The notes under the pieces were generated by a model that worked only from the letters and a program-made list of their open reading frames with translations, made no database searches and was not told where the DNA came from. 64,000 nt of DNA, from NCBI RefSeq assembly GCF_900156745.1, contig NZ_LT707065.1:5406086-5470085 (forward strand), in the 5' to 3' direction. The DNA is from Achromobacter sp. MFA1 R4. Lineage in GTDB: Bacteria > Pseudomonadota > Gammaproteobacteria > Burkholderiales > Burkholderiaceae_B. Made by a program: the position numbers and the translations under genes. Within the stretch, counting starts at the first letter, position 1. Each line of letters starts with the position of its first letter. Positions 48,426-59,725 of the stretch are shown in pieces.

Positions 48426-50390
48426 TCAGCCCGCGGCCTGGGCCTGATCGCCGCGGATAACCTCGGCGGCGGACGGCAGGACGTTGACCTTGTACTGTTC
48501 GCGCAGCATGCGGATCATGGCCTCGGTCTCGGCCTGGCCCCAGGCGCCCGACAATTGCTGCGCCAGGCGCTCCTTGCCGGCGGCGTCGGCGTTGCCGGCC
48601 TCCACCTTTTCCAGGCGCACCAGCGTGTAATCGACGCCCGACTGCACGCCCGCGTAGGCCGGCAGCGTGGACGACGGCAGGCGCATCACGGCATCCAGCA
48701 CCGGGCGCGGCAGGTCCTTCGGATCCTGGCGCGACACGGTGATGGCCGGGCCGAAGCCTTCGGGCGCGGCAGCCGGGTTGGCCTTGTCGGCCGCCAGGGC
48801 CGCTTCGCCGGCCTTGCGGGCGGCTTCGGCCGAGCGCTCATCGAGCAGCTTGCCACGGATGACCTCGCTGACCTTGTCCAGCGGCGGCACGTGCGCGGGC
48901 TCGACCGCGGCCACACGCACGGCCAGCATCGTGTCGGGCGCCAGTTCGATCACGCCGGAGTTCTGCTTTTCACGCAGGACGTCAGGCGAGAACAGCACCT
49001 GGCGCACGCGCGGGTTGTCGAGCAGCGCGGCGTCCGGGCTGTCGGCAGCCGAACCGGGGCCTGCCTTGTCGGCGGGCAGCAGGCCTTCACGCGTGACGCC
49101 GGAAGCGGTGCGCAGTTTCAGGCCGACGGCATCGGCAGCCGGCTGCAGGCTGTCGCGCTGGTCGTAGACCTGCTTGTTCAACTGGCTGGCCATTTCGGAG
49201 AAGCGCTCCGCGGCGATCTGCTTGCGGACTTCGGCGGTGATCTGATCCTTGACTTCGGCCAGCGGCTTGATGGCGGCGGGACTGATCTCGGTGACTTTGA
49301 GGATGTGCAGGCCGAACGGGCTTTCGACCACGCCGGACACCTGATTCAGGCCCAGGCCGAAGATGGCCTTGTCCAGCGCGCCTGCCTGCGCTCCCGGGGC
49401 GATCCAGCCCAGGTCGCCGCCCTTGGCGGCCGAGCCCGAGTCCTGCGAATTCTTGGCCGCCAGTTCAGCGAACTTGGCGGGATCGGCGGCGGCCTGCCTG
49501 GCGATGTCTTCCGCCTTGGCGCGCGCGGCCTTGCGGGCCTCTTCCGAAGCGCCGGACGGCAGTTCGATGAAGATGTGGCTGGCGCGGCGGCGTTCCGGCT
49601 GGCCAAAGCGGCTCTTGTTCTGTTCGTAGTAGGCAGCCAGGTCCTCGTCCTTGACCTGCACGCCCTGCGTGGCGGCGGCTTCGTCCAGCACGATGTACTG
49701 GACCTGCACCTGCTCGGGCACCTGCAATTGCTGCTTGTTGGCGTCGTACCAGGCCTGGATGTCGGCCGGCGTCACGCTGACCTGCGAGCGGTAGTCCGCC
49801 GCCGAGAAGCTGCGCAACTGGACCGTGCGGGTCTGCGTCAGCGCCGCCTCCAGGGCAGACACGACTTCGGCGGGCGCGCGGGCCGACTGGCCCACGGGTT
49901 CGAGCACGCGCGCAATCGCCAGATCACGGCGCAGGCCGGCTTCGAACGAGGTCGGCGACATGCCCTGGGCCGCCAGCACCTGGCGATAGCGCTCGGGCGA
50001 GAAGCGGCCGTTGTCCTGGACTTCGGGGATGGCGGCGATGGTGTTGCGCAACGTCTCGTCCGACACCGAGAAGCGGTTGTCGGCGGCCACATTGGCCAAC
50101 AGGCGCTGGTTGATCAGCTGGTTCAGCAGGCTTTCGCGCAGCGCCGGCGTGTCGATCACGGCCGGGTCGAACTGCGCGCCCAGGCGCTGGCGGAACTGCT
50201 CGAGCTGGTTGCGGTGCGCCTGGTCGAACTCGGCGCGGGAAATCGGCTGGCCCGCGACGGTGGCCAACTCGGGCTCCTGGCGCATGAAGCTGTCATAGCC
50301 TTGAATCCCGACCAGGAAGAAGGACGGCACAATCAGAATCAGCAGGATGAACTGCATCCAGCGCCGATGGCTGCGAATAAATTCGAACAT
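48426..50390 (-). CDS. ppiD: Membrane-anchored periplasmic chaperone/PPIase PpiD
   Basis: 654 residues. Short cytosolic N-terminus MFEFIRSHRRW, one membrane anchor (about 12-32), SurA-like N-domain (about 45-200), a parvulin domain (about 265-365: RRASHIFIELPSGASEEAR, GGDLGWIAPG, VVESPFGLHILKV) and a long second chaperone region. It assists proteins leaving the Sec translocon. The frame is open upstream for 19 codons, starting right after a T-tract; I use the conserved MFEFIRS start. Its leader contains an intrinsic terminator. Confidence 0.94.
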   Translation of the reverse strand: MFEFIRSHRRWMQFILLILIVPSFFLVGIQGYDSFMRQEPELATVAGQPISRAEFDQAHRNQLEQFRQRLGAQFDPAVIDTPALRESLLNQLINQRLLANVAADNRFSVSDETLRNTIAAIPEVQDNGRFSPERYRQVLAAQGMSPTSFEAGLRRDLAIARVLEPVGQSARAPAEVVSALEAALTQTRTVQLRSFSAADYRSQVSVTPADIQAWYDANKQQLQVPEQVQVQYIVLDEAAATQGVQVKDEDLAAYYEQNKSRFGQPERRRASHIFIELPSGASEEARKAARAKAEDIARQAAADPAKFAELAAKNSQDSGSAAKGGDLGWIAPGAQAGALDKAIFGLGLNQVSGVVESPFGLHILKVTEISPAAIKPLAEVKDQITAEVRKQIAAERFSEMASQLNKQVYDQRDSLQPAADAVGLKLRTASGVTREGLLPADKAGPGSAADSPDAALLDNPRVRQVLFSPDVLREKQNSGVIELAPDTMLAVRVAAVEPAHVPPLDKVSEVIRGKLLDERSAEAARKAGEAALAADKANPAAAPEGFGPAITVSRQDPKDLPRPVLDAVMRLPSSTLPAYAGVQSGVDYTLVRLEKVEAGNADAAGKERLAQQLSGAWGQAETEAMIRMLREQYKVNVLPSAAEVIRGDQAQAAG

Positions 50391-50447
50391 GGAATCCCTG
50401 TTGCCGCGCTCCGAGGGTAGACGCCCGGGGGCCGCACAAAAACGCAT

Positions 50448-50471
50448 AAAAAAAGGCGAAGTCGATTCGCC
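50448..50471 (-). terminator. Intrinsic terminator inside the ppiD leader
   Basis: Minus strand GGCGAA-TCGAC-TTCGCC followed by seven T. It ends 58 bases before the ppiD ATG and no other minus-strand gene lies upstream for it to close, since ugpQ runs the other way. It is either an attenuator of ppiD or the end of a short RNA begun near 50502. Confidence 0.75.
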
Positions 50472-50508
50472 CTATTCCCATACCGGCTATACCGGAATCA
50501 GCGGGCGG

Positions 50509-50514
50509 ATTTTA
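50509..50514 (-). promoter_or_regulatory. Candidate -10 element for ppiD leader / short RNA
   Basis: TAAAAT on the minus strand, 38 bases upstream of the leader terminator, giving a start near 50502 and a terminated RNA of about 55 bases. No convincing -35 is seen. The RNA would contain tandem CCGGTATAGCCGGTAT, able to fold. The remaining part of the 316-bp ppiD-ugpQ gap (50515-50706) is GC-rich and shows nothing else. Confidence 0.45.
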
Positions 50515-50706
50515 GCATTTCTCATTCATTACGGAGGCAAACGGCCCCAAACGGCCGCTTTGTTGAGATGCGCGGCCCGGCGCGGCCCATTTCGCCCGGG
50601 TTCCAGGGCCCCGCCGGGTGTGGGACGGGCGCGGGGCGCAGGTAACGCCCGCGAAGACAAGGTATCCTTGCAAGCTGTTCCAGAAGAATCCAACCGCAGC
50701 ACCCAA

Positions 50707-51456
50707 ATGACCGCAAATCTTCCCTCCTGGCCCTATTCCCGTTACATCGCGCACCGCGGCGGCGGCCGTCTGGCGCCGGAGAACACGCTGGCCGCGATGC
50801 GCGTCGGCGCAGAACATGGCTTCACGATGTTCGAATACGACGTGAAGCTGAGCCGCGACAACGTGCTGGTCCTGATGCACGACGACGACGTCGACCGCAC
50901 CTCCAACGGCAAGGGCCCCGCCGCGGCCAAACCCTACGCCGAGCTTGCCCAGCTTGACTTCGGCAGCTGGCATTCGGCCCCCTACGCCGGCGAACCGCTG
51001 CCCACCTTTGCCGCCGTCGCGCGGTACACGGTAGCCAACGGCATCGCCAGCAATGTCGAGATCAAGCCCTGCCCTGGCCGCGAGGCCGAGACCGGGCGCG
51101 CCGTCGCCCTGGCCGCCCGCGAACTGTGGCAAGGCGCGGACACCGCGCCCCTGCTGTCTTCGTTTGCCGAGGACGCCCTGGCGGCCGCGCGCGACGCCGC
51201 ACCCGAGCTGCCGCGCGCCCTGCTGGTGGAAAAGGTGCCGGCCGACTGGCGCGAACGCCTGGCCAAATACGATTGCGTGGCCCTGAACATCAACCAGAAG
51301 GACGCCACCCGCGAACTGATCGACGCCGTGCATGCCGCCGGCTACCGGATCGCGGCCTGGACCGTCAATGACCCCGACCGCGCGCGCCTGCTGCTCGACT
51401 GGGGCATCGACGGCATTTTCACCGACGAGCTGGCCGCCATCCGGCCGGCCGCCTGA
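50707..51456 (+). CDS. ugpQ: Cytoplasmic glycerophosphodiester phosphodiesterase
   Basis: 249 residues, no signal peptide (E. coli UgpQ 247). GDPD catalytic motifs: IAHRGGGRLAPENTLAA, FEYDVKLSRDNVLVLMHDD with the metal ligands and DRTSNGKG, then NVEIKPCPGRE and AWTVNDPDRARLLLDWGIDG. Hydrolyses glycerophosphodiesters to sn-glycerol 3-phosphate and an alcohol. No ugpABCE genes adjoin it; rlmJ follows after 12 bp. Confidence 0.93.
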   Translation: MTANLPSWPYSRYIAHRGGGRLAPENTLAAMRVGAEHGFTMFEYDVKLSRDNVLVLMHDDDVDRTSNGKGPAAAKPYAELAQLDFGSWHSAPYAGEPLPTFAAVARYTVANGIASNVEIKPCPGREAETGRAVALAARELWQGADTAPLLSSFAEDALAAARDAAPELPRALLVEKVPADWRERLAKYDCVALNINQKDATRELIDAVHAAGYRIAAWTVNDPDRARLLLDWGIDGIFTDELAAIRPAA

Positions 51457-51468
51457 GGCAGACCGCCC

Positions 51469-52359
51469 GTGTTCAGCTACCGCCACGCCTTCCACGCCGG
51501 CAATCACGCCGACGTGCTCAAGCACGCCATCCTGGTCCACACCCTGGACTACTTCAACAAGAAAGACGCCCCCTACTGGGTCATCGACACGCATGCGGGC
51601 GCCGGCCTGTACAGCCTGGACAGCGACTGGGCGGCCAAGACCTCGGAATTCGCCGACGGCATCGGCCGGCTGTGGGAAGCGCAGGACCTGCCGCCCATCC
51701 TGGCCGACTACGTCGCCCGCATCCGCAGCTACAACACCAACGGCCGGCTGCGGCGCTATCCCGGGTCGCCCTGGCTGGCGCTGGACGCGCTGCGCCCGTC
51801 CGACCGCCTGCGGCTGTTCGAGATGCACCCGACCGAGATCGACACGCTGGTCGGCAACCTGGAGCACCAGGGCCGCGCCGCGCAGCGCCAGACCACGATC
51901 TACGGCGACGACGGCTTCGAGGGCGTCAAGGCGCTGCTGCCGCCGCCTACGCGCCGCGGCCTGGTGCTGATTGACCCCTCGTACGAGGACAAGCACGACT
52001 ATCGCCGCACCCTGCTCACCGTGAAAGAGTGCATCAAGCGCTTTGCCACGGGCACCTACGCCATCTGGTATCCGCTGGTGCAACGCCGCGAGGCCAGCGA
52101 AATGGCGCGCCATTTCGAGAACCTGAAGGTCAAGAGCTGGCTGCACGCGACGCTGACGGTCAAGAAGGCCACCATTGACGGCTACGGCCTGCACGGCAGC
52201 GGCATGTTCCTCATCAATCCCCCCTGGACGCTGCACGACGCGCTCAAGCAGGCCATGCCTTACCTGGCCCGCGAACTGGGGCAGGACGAGCGGGCGGGCT
52301 TCACGCTGCAATACCGCGAGAATCCGTTCCCGGTCGCCAAGAAGCACTCGGACGACTGA
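51469..52359 (+). CDS. rlmJ: 23S rRNA (adenine-2030-N6)-methyltransferase RlmJ
   Basis: 296 residues from a GTG start. MFSYRHAFHAGNHADVLKH is the RlmJ N-terminus; the SAM motif VIDTHAGAGLYSL and catalytic LIDPSYEDKHDYRR (DPPY variant with Ser) are seen, as are LHGSGMFLINPPW and FTLQYRENPFPV. Methylates A2030 of 23S rRNA. Probably co-transcribed with ugpQ. Confidence 0.94.
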   Translation: MFSYRHAFHAGNHADVLKHAILVHTLDYFNKKDAPYWVIDTHAGAGLYSLDSDWAAKTSEFADGIGRLWEAQDLPPILADYVARIRSYNTNGRLRRYPGSPWLALDALRPSDRLRLFEMHPTEIDTLVGNLEHQGRAAQRQTTIYGDDGFEGVKALLPPPTRRGLVLIDPSYEDKHDYRRTLLTVKECIKRFATGTYAIWYPLVQRREASEMARHFENLKVKSWLHATLTVKKATIDGYGLHGSGMFLINPPWTLHDALKQAMPYLARELGQDERAGFTLQYRENPFPVAKKHSDD

Positions 52360-52397
52360 CGCGGCGCCGCGCCCCCGGGGCGCGGCAAGCACGCAAA

Positions 52398-52434
52398 CGG
52401 CAAGGGCCGCGCCTGGTAGGCGCGGCCCTTGCCG
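52398..52434. terminator. Long bidirectional hairpin between rlmJ and the flavoprotein gene
   Basis: A perfect 16-bp stem (left arm from 52398, right arm to 52434, loop TGGTA) between convergent stops. It lacks T-tracts but its strength and position make a two-way terminator likely. Confidence 0.65.
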
Positions 52435-52447
52435 CATTGCGCCGCCT

Positions 52448-53878
52448 TCAGACCGTTTCGACGTCGGCCTGGCGCAGCGCGTCCTGCGCCTGGGCCAGCT
52501 TCGATGCCGCATCGCGCAGCGCGGTGCGCAGGCCTTCCTCGATCACGGGATGGTAGAACGGCATTTCCAGCATGCGCGCCACCGTGAGGTCCTGCTGGAC
52601 GGCCCACGCCAGCAGATGGCCGATGTGTTCGGCGCTCGGACCGATCATTTCGGCGCCAAGGAAGCGGCCGGTCTCGATATCCGCGTACACATGCAGCATG
52701 CCGCGGTTCTTCAGCATGACGCGCGAGCGTCCCTGGTCACTGAAGTCGACGGCGCCCGTGACGAAGGTGCCGGGCACGAGTTTCGCGTGCCCCGCCCCCA
52801 CCAGCGCGATCTGCGGATCCGAGAACACCACGCCCAGCGGCGCACGGCGCAAGCCCTGGCGCACCTCGGGGAAACGCGCCGCGTTTTCGCCCGCGATCCG
52901 GCCTTCGTCGGCCGCCTCGTGCAGCAGCGGCGCGTCGGCATTGGCATCGCCCGCGATGAAAATGGGCGCGTCGCCGGCCTGCATGGTCAGGCGGTCGAAC
53001 ACCGGCACGCCCTGGGCATTCAGCGTGAGCGACGTGTTTTCGAGTCCCAGGCCGTCGACATTCGGACGGCGGCCCGTGGCGACCAGCGCGTAGTCGAAGC
53101 GTTCGGTGCGCTCGGTGTTGTCCAGCGCCACATAGCGCACCTGCACTTCGTCGCCGACGCGGGTCGTTTCCAGCACGCGGGCGTCCGTATCCAGGTAGAA
53201 CTCGCGCTGGAAGATCTTGCGCGCGGTCTGGCGCACCTGCGGGTCGCTGATGCCGCCCAGGCTGCCGCTCATGCCGAAGACGCGCACTTCCACGCCCAGG
53301 CGCGCCAGGGCCTGGCCCAGTTCCAGCCCGATCACGCCCGGCCCGAAGACCGCGACGCGGTTCGGCAGATCGTCCCACTCGAACACGTCATCATTGACGA
53401 CGAGGCGGTCGCCCAGCTCGCGCAACGGCGGCGGAACGGACGGGCGCGAGCCCGTGGCGATCACCACGCGCGACGCATGGATTTCGGTGTGGTCGTCCAC
53501 GCGCAGCACGGTGTCCGACACGAACTTCGCGTAGCCGCGCAGCTTGTCCTGCGCCGGGATGCTCTCCACGCCGTCGACCACGAATCCCACAAAGCGGTCG
53601 CGTTCGCGCTTGACGCGGTCCATCACCAGGGCGCCGTCAACCGTGACTTCGCCGCCGATATGCACGCCGAATGCCTCCGTGTGCGCGGCGGCATGCGCGG
53701 CCTCGGCGGCCGCGATCAGCAGCTTGGAGGGCATGCAGCCCACGCGGGCGCAGGTGGTGCCATAGGGACCGCCTTCGATGAGCAGCGCGCGCTTGCCCGC
53801 CGCTTTGGCCGCGCGGTAGGCGGCCAGGCCTGCGGTGCCGGCGCCGATGACCGCAATATCGGTGTGCAGAGTATTCAT
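52448..53878 (-). CDS. Dihydrolipoamide-dehydrogenase-like flavoprotein
   Basis: 476 residues. FAD motif IGAGTAGLAAYRAA, redox disulfide CARVGC (Cys43, Cys48), NAD motif FGPGVIGLELGQALARLG, FAD end IFIAGDANADAPLLHEAADE and the C-terminal His-Glu HPVIEEG. It belongs to the pyridine nucleotide-disulfide oxidoreductases but no 2-oxoacid dehydrogenase E1/E2 genes or lipoyl domain are near, and TTCARVGC departs from the usual GGTCLNVGC. It follows the peroxiredoxin-glutaredoxin gene by 133 bp on the same strand, so a role in peroxide defence is possible but unproven. Confidence 0.88.
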   Translation of the reverse strand: MNTLHTDIAVIGAGTAGLAAYRAAKAAGKRALLIEGGPYGTTCARVGCMPSKLLIAAAEAAHAAAHTEAFGVHIGGEVTVDGALVMDRVKRERDRFVGFVVDGVESIPAQDKLRGYAKFVSDTVLRVDDHTEIHASRVVIATGSRPSVPPPLRELGDRLVVNDDVFEWDDLPNRVAVFGPGVIGLELGQALARLGVEVRVFGMSGSLGGISDPQVRQTARKIFQREFYLDTDARVLETTRVGDEVQVRYVALDNTERTERFDYALVATGRRPNVDGLGLENTSLTLNAQGVPVFDRLTMQAGDAPIFIAGDANADAPLLHEAADEGRIAGENAARFPEVRQGLRRAPLGVVFSDPQIALVGAGHAKLVPGTFVTGAVDFSDQGRSRVMLKNRGMLHVYADIETGRFLGAEMIGPSAEHIGHLLAWAVQQDLTVARMLEMPFYHPVIEEGLRTALRDAASKLAQAQDALRQADVETV

Positions 53879-54011
53879 GGTTGGAGATCCCCCGGTGTAG
53901 CGTGATGTTCAGGATAGCGAGTGGCGCCGGTGCCGCGCGACGACCAACGTCGCGCGGCGCCCGGCTGGCCGGACGGGGATCGCGTCCCCTGCCCGGTCAT
54001 GCGTCCGCCGA

Positions 54012-54740
54012 TCAGGCGAAGTGCGCCTTCAGGTCTTCCAGGCCGCCGATGAGGGCGCCGTTGATGAACACCTGGGGCGCCGTGCCCTTGCCGGACACTG
54101 CGCCGATCACGCGGCCGCGGACCTTGTTTTCCAGCGGGATCTCGATCGGGGCGTAGCCCTTGCTGTCCAGCAGCGCCTTGGCCTCGACGCAGAACGGGCA
54201 GCCCGGCTTGGAGAACACCACGACCTGGTCGGGCTTCTTGGCCGACGGCGCGACATGGGCCAGCATGGTGTCGGCGTCCGACACTTCGAACGGGTCGCCT
54301 TCCTTTTCGGGTTCGATGAACATCTTCTGGACCACGCCGTCCTTGACCAGCATCGAGTAGCGCCAGCTACGCTTGCCAAAGCCCAGGTCGCTCTTGTCGA
54401 CCAGCATGCCCATGCCTTCGGTGAAGGCGCCGTTGCCGTCCGGCAGCAGCGTGATGTTGGCCGATTCCTGGTCCTTGGCCCATTCGTTCATGACGAAGGT
54501 GTCGTTGACCGAGACGCACACGATGCTGTCCACGCCGGCGGCAAAGAACGCCGGGGCCAGTTCGTTGTAGCGCGGCAGGTGGGTCGACGAGCAGGTCGGC
54601 GTGAAGGCGCCGGGAAGCGAGAAGACCACGACCGTCTTGTTCTTGAACAGGTCGTCGGTCGTGACCTTCTTCCACGTGTTGTCCTCGCGGACGGGGAACG
54701 TTACGTTGGGAACACGTTGGCCTTCGCGGTTTTGCAGCAT
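54012..54740 (-). CDS. Peroxiredoxin-glutaredoxin hybrid
   Basis: 242 residues. Prx5-type peroxiredoxin (about 1-160) with peroxidatic Cys50 in [13 protein letters not shown], joined to a glutaredoxin (about 170-242) with CPFC at 181-184 and [14 protein letters not shown] for glutathione binding. Reduces peroxides with glutathione directly. Start [10 protein letters not shown] is the family start; the upstream open stretch is intergenic. The region upstream carries several OxyR-like half sites. Confidence 0.93.
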   Translation of the reverse strand: MLQNREGQRVPNVTFPVREDNTWKKVTTDDLFKNKTVVVFSLPGAFTPTCSSTHLPRYNELAPAFFAAGVDSIVCVSVNDTFVMNEWAKDQESANITLLPDGNGAFTEGMGMLVDKSDLGFGKRSWRYSMLVKDGVVQKMFIEPEKEGDPFEVSDADTMLAHVAPSAKKPDQVVVFSKPGCPFCVEAKALLDSKGYAPIEIPLENKVRGRVIGAVSGKGTAPQVFINGALIGGLEDLKAHFA

Positions 54741-54798
54741 TCGAATTTCTCCTTGGTGGCTTGGGGTGGCGGATTGACGACCCGCCATGAACAGAATC

Positions 54799-54895
54799 AT
54801 AAATCCCAGCTATCAATTAAACCAATTTAATTAATTCAATTGATTGATAGTTTCAGGCAATCGTAGATTCACAGCCTTAAAGACCGAAACTATCA
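54799..54895. promoter_or_regulatory. OxyR-like sites upstream of the peroxiredoxin hybrid
   Basis: Three 15-bp elements each match ATAG-N7-CTAT with one mismatch: ATAA-N7-CTAT (54799-54813), ATAG-N7-CAAT (54847-54861) and AAAG-N7-CTAT (54879-54893). TGATAGTTTC (54845-54854) and GAAACTATCA (54886-54895) are also a perfect 10-bp inverted repeat. The stretch is AT-rich. OxyR control of such hybrids is common in other bacteria; binding here is inference. Confidence 0.45.
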
Positions 54896-54921
54896 CAGCC
54901 TCGCCCCAGGGGGATGCTGCG

Positions 54922-55122
54922 TCAGACCCGCGCCGGCTCGTAGCCCGCCTCCCGGATGGCGGCTTCGACCTTGTCGGCCTGGTCCGTGCCCGTCACCGTC
55001 ACCCGGTGCGTGGGCAGGTCGACGGCCACGACGGCGCCCGGAACGGCCTGGTTGACGGCCCCGGTGATGGTCTTGACGCAGTGGCCGCAGGTCATGTCGG
55101 GGACTTGGAACGCGATGCTCAT
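54922..55122 (-). CDS. copZ: Copper chaperone CopZ-like
   Basis: 66 residues forming a single HMA domain: [20 protein letters not shown] with Cys12 and Cys15, then [20 protein letters not shown] and a terminal GYEPARV. A frame open far upstream through copA antisense is ignored. It would shuttle Cu(I) to CopA. Divergent from copA, with its own CueR operator. Confidence 0.92.
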   Translation of the reverse strand: MSIAFQVPDMTCGHCVKTITGAVNQAVPGAVVAVDLPTHRVTVTGTDQADKVEAAIREAGYEPARV

Positions 55123-55171
55123 ATTTTTCTCCAGAGGATTGAGGGTGGACTGGCTCAGCCACCGCACCGGC

Positions 55172-55202
55172 AGCTTAGACCTTCCTATCGTGGGAAGGTC
55201 AA
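55172..55202 (-). promoter_or_regulatory. CueR-controlled promoter of copZ
   Basis: Minus strand TTGACC-N19-TAAGCT; the overlong 19-bp spacer holds the palindrome GACCTTCC-N7-GGAAGGTC (55178-55200), the CueR/MerR-type operator arrangement in which the activator twists the DNA to align the hexamers. Confidence 0.9.
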
Positions 55203-55216
55203 GTCTAGAATGATGC

Positions 55217-55247
55217 TTGACCTTCCCACGATGGGAAGGATGAAACT
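55217..55247 (+). promoter_or_regulatory. CueR-controlled promoter of copA-cueR
   Basis: TTGACC (55217-55222), 19-bp spacer, GAAACT (55242-55247), with operator GACCTTCC-N7-GGAAGGAT at 55219-55241. It is nearly identical in its core to the copZ operator and to the known E. coli copA promoter layout. Confidence 0.9.
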
Positions 55248-55275
55248 GGGTGTTCCCATCCAGACAGAGACTGCC

Positions 55276-57554
<2,279 letters not shown>

Positions 57555-57558
<4 letters not shown>

Positions 57559-57947
57559 ACATCGGACAAGCCGCCAGGCAGTCTGGCATTTCGGCCAAGA
57601 TGATCCGCTATTACGAAAGCATCGGACTGATCGGGCCTGCCGTGCGCACCGACTCGGGTTACCGCGTCTACAGCGACCAGGACCTGCATACGCTGCGCTT
57701 CGTGCGCCGCGCGCGCGACCTGGGGTTCTCCGTGGAGCAGATGAACGAGCTGCTGGCGCTCTGGAAGGATCGCAGCCGCGCCAGCGCGGACGTCAAGCGC
57801 ATCGCGCTGGAACATGTCCAGGAACTGGAGCGCAAGGCCGAGGCGCTGCGCGACATGGCCGCCACGCTCAAGCACCTGGCGCAGCACTGCCATGGCGACG
57901 ACCGGCCCGATTGCCCCATCCTGGAGAACCTGGGCTGCGCCCCTTGA
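57555..57947 (+). CDS. cueR: Copper-responsive MerR-family activator CueR
   Basis: 130 residues. MerR HTH (about 1-70: [20 protein letters not shown]), dimerisation helix and the metal loop CHGDDRPDC (Cys112-x7-Cys120), the spacing that selects +1 metal ions. Translationally coupled to copA and thus autoregulated through the copA promoter. The 109 bp to the convergent rlmD stop contain no clear signal. Confidence 0.95.
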
Positions 57948-58056
57948 GAATGGCGCCCGGCCCAGCGCGGCGCGGACCGGTGCGCGGGCCGAAAAGCGGC
58001 GCCCGCCGCCCTTTCCGGCTTTGCCCCGCGCACCGATCCCGACGGGGCGGGCGGGT

Positions 58057-59550
58057 TTACTGTCCGCTCTGCGCTTCGGCGGCGACCCGCGCCTCGTAGG
58101 CTTCGGTGGCGGCCTGTTTGGCGGCGGCCTTTTCTGCAGCGGCGGCCAGGCGGGCCTCTTCCGCCGCCAAGGCGTCGGCGGCTGCCTGCACCGCACGCTG
58201 GCGGGCCCGTTCCTTCGCGTCGATCACGCCTTGCGCATCGAGCGATTCGAACACGGCGATCGATTCCACATGCCCCGTGTGCGGGAACATGTTGATCACG
58301 CCCGCGGCCTTGAGCACATAGCCGCCTTCGTGGACGAGAATGGCCGCGTCGCGCGCCAGGGTGGCCGGATTACAGGACACGTAGACGATGCGGCGGGGAC
58401 GCTCTTCGTAAGACAGTTCCGACAAGGCCTGCGACACCGCATGGGCGCCTTCGCGCGGCGGATCGATGAGCATCCGGTCGAAGTAGCCCAGGCTGCGCAG
58501 CCAGGTCACGTCGACCTCGAAGAGGTTCAGGGTGGCAAAGCGGGTGCGGTCGCCCAGGCCATGGCGCGAGGCCGCGTCAAAGGCGCGGTCGGTCAGCGCC
58601 TTGCTGCCTTCGACGCCCACGGCTTCGCGGGCCTGGGTCGCCAGGGGCAAGGTGAAATTGCCCAGGCCGCAGAACAGATCGGCCACGCGGTCGGTGGGTT
58701 GCACGTCCAGCAACTTGAGCGCGCGCGACACCATTGCGCGGTTGATGGCGTGGTTCACCTGCGTGAAATCGGTGGGCCGGTACGGCATCCGCAGGCCGAA
58801 TTCCGGCATGGTGTAGGACAGCGCGTCGTTGTGCTCGCGCTCCAGGGCGTGCACCGTGTCCGGGCCCTTGGGCTGCAGCCACCATTGCACGTCGTGCCGG
58901 GCCGCGAAGGCGCGCAGGATGGCGATGTCGCCATCGGTCAGGGGCAGCAGATGGCGCAGCACGAGCGCGGTCACGCCTTCGCCGAGCGCCACTTCGATCT
59001 GTGGCATGCGGTCCGGCGCGGACATCGACGAGATCATCTCGCGCAGCGGGATCAGCAGGTCGCTGACGTGGCGCGGCAGCACATGGCATTCGCGCATGTC
59101 GGCCACGTAGCTGCTCTTGCGTTCATGGAACCCGACCAGCACGCCGCCCTTCTTGGGCACCACGCGCACGGACAGGCGCGCCCGGTAGCGGTAGCCCCAG
59201 GTCGGGCCCTGCAGCGGCGCCAGGATCAGCGCCGGGCGCAGCTTGCCCACATGCCAGAACGTGTCTTCCAGCGCGCGCTGCTTGATGGCCACCTGCGTGG
59301 TGGGCTCAAGGTGCTGCATGGCACAGCCCCCACAGACGCCGAAATGCGGACAGCGCGGCCGGACGCGTTGCGACGAGGGACGCAGCACCTCGTCCACGCG
59401 CGCGGTTTCATAGGAAGGCTTACGGCGCAGCGTCACCGCGGTGACCCGCTCGCCGGGCAAGGCGCCTTCCACGAAAATGACTTTCCCGTCGCGGCGGGCG
59501 ATCCCCCTGGCTTCCAGGTCCAGGGATTCGATACTCAAAACGTCAGACAT
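58057..59550 (-). CDS. rlmD: 23S rRNA (uracil-1939-C5)-methyltransferase RlmD
   Basis: 497 residues. N-terminal TRAM domain ([29 protein letters not shown]), iron-sulfur motif [10 protein letters not shown] (Cys67, 73, 76), SAM fold ([16 protein letters not shown]) and catalytic [13 protein letters not shown]. coli RlmD has 433 residues; the excess is an Ala/Glu/Arg/Lys-rich tail from about 440 that looks like a helical, possibly RNA-binding extension. Start at [10 protein letters not shown]. Confidence 0.94.
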   Translation of the reverse strand: MSDVLSIESLDLEARGIARRDGKVIFVEGALPGERVTAVTLRRKPSYETARVDEVLRPSSQRVRPRCPHFGVCGGCAMQHLEPTTQVAIKQRALEDTFWHVGKLRPALILAPLQGPTWGYRYRARLSVRVVPKKGGVLVGFHERKSSYVADMRECHVLPRHVSDLLIPLREMISSMSAPDRMPQIEVALGEGVTALVLRHLLPLTDGDIAILRAFAARHDVQWWLQPKGPDTVHALEREHNDALSYTMPEFGLRMPYRPTDFTQVNHAINRAMVSRALKLLDVQPTDRVADLFCGLGNFTLPLATQAREAVGVEGSKALTDRAFDAASRHGLGDRTRFATLNLFEVDVTWLRSLGYFDRMLIDPPREGAHAVSQALSELSYEERPRRIVYVSCNPATLARDAAILVHEGGYVLKAAGVINMFPHTGHVESIAVFESLDAQGVIDAKERARQRAVQAAADALAAEEARLAAAAEKAAAKQAATEAYEARVAAEAQSGQ

Positions 59551-59636
59551 CTCACGCAGTCCAGAATTGCACGCAACCCGTGATTGTAAAAGGACTTCGC
59601 GCATTCCCGGAAATGGATCCGATGGGGCCGGAACGT

Positions 59637-59690
59637 AAAAAAAGGGGCTTGCCGGACGCCGCCCTGGCCGGGCGAAATCCCGCAAACCCC
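59637..59690 (-). terminator. Intrinsic terminator of the TorF-type gene
   Basis: Minus strand: GGGGTTTGC pairs with GCAAGCCCC (one G-U pair) around an inner CGCCC / GGGCG hairpin, followed by seven T. It is about 35 bases past the stop and separates the gene from rlmD. Confidence 0.7.
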
Positions 59691-59725
59691 AAAAGCCGGC
59701 GCTGTTCAGGGCGCCGCCACGGATT

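Noticed and set aside
48555-50420. A 621-codon plus-strand frame opposite ppiD
   Set aside because: A shadow of ppiD; no recognisable fold or ribosome site.
50460-50520. tRNA gene upstream of ppiD
   Set aside because: The terminator and TAAAAT suggested one, but no cloverleaf, T-loop or acceptor pairing could be built in the 55 bases.
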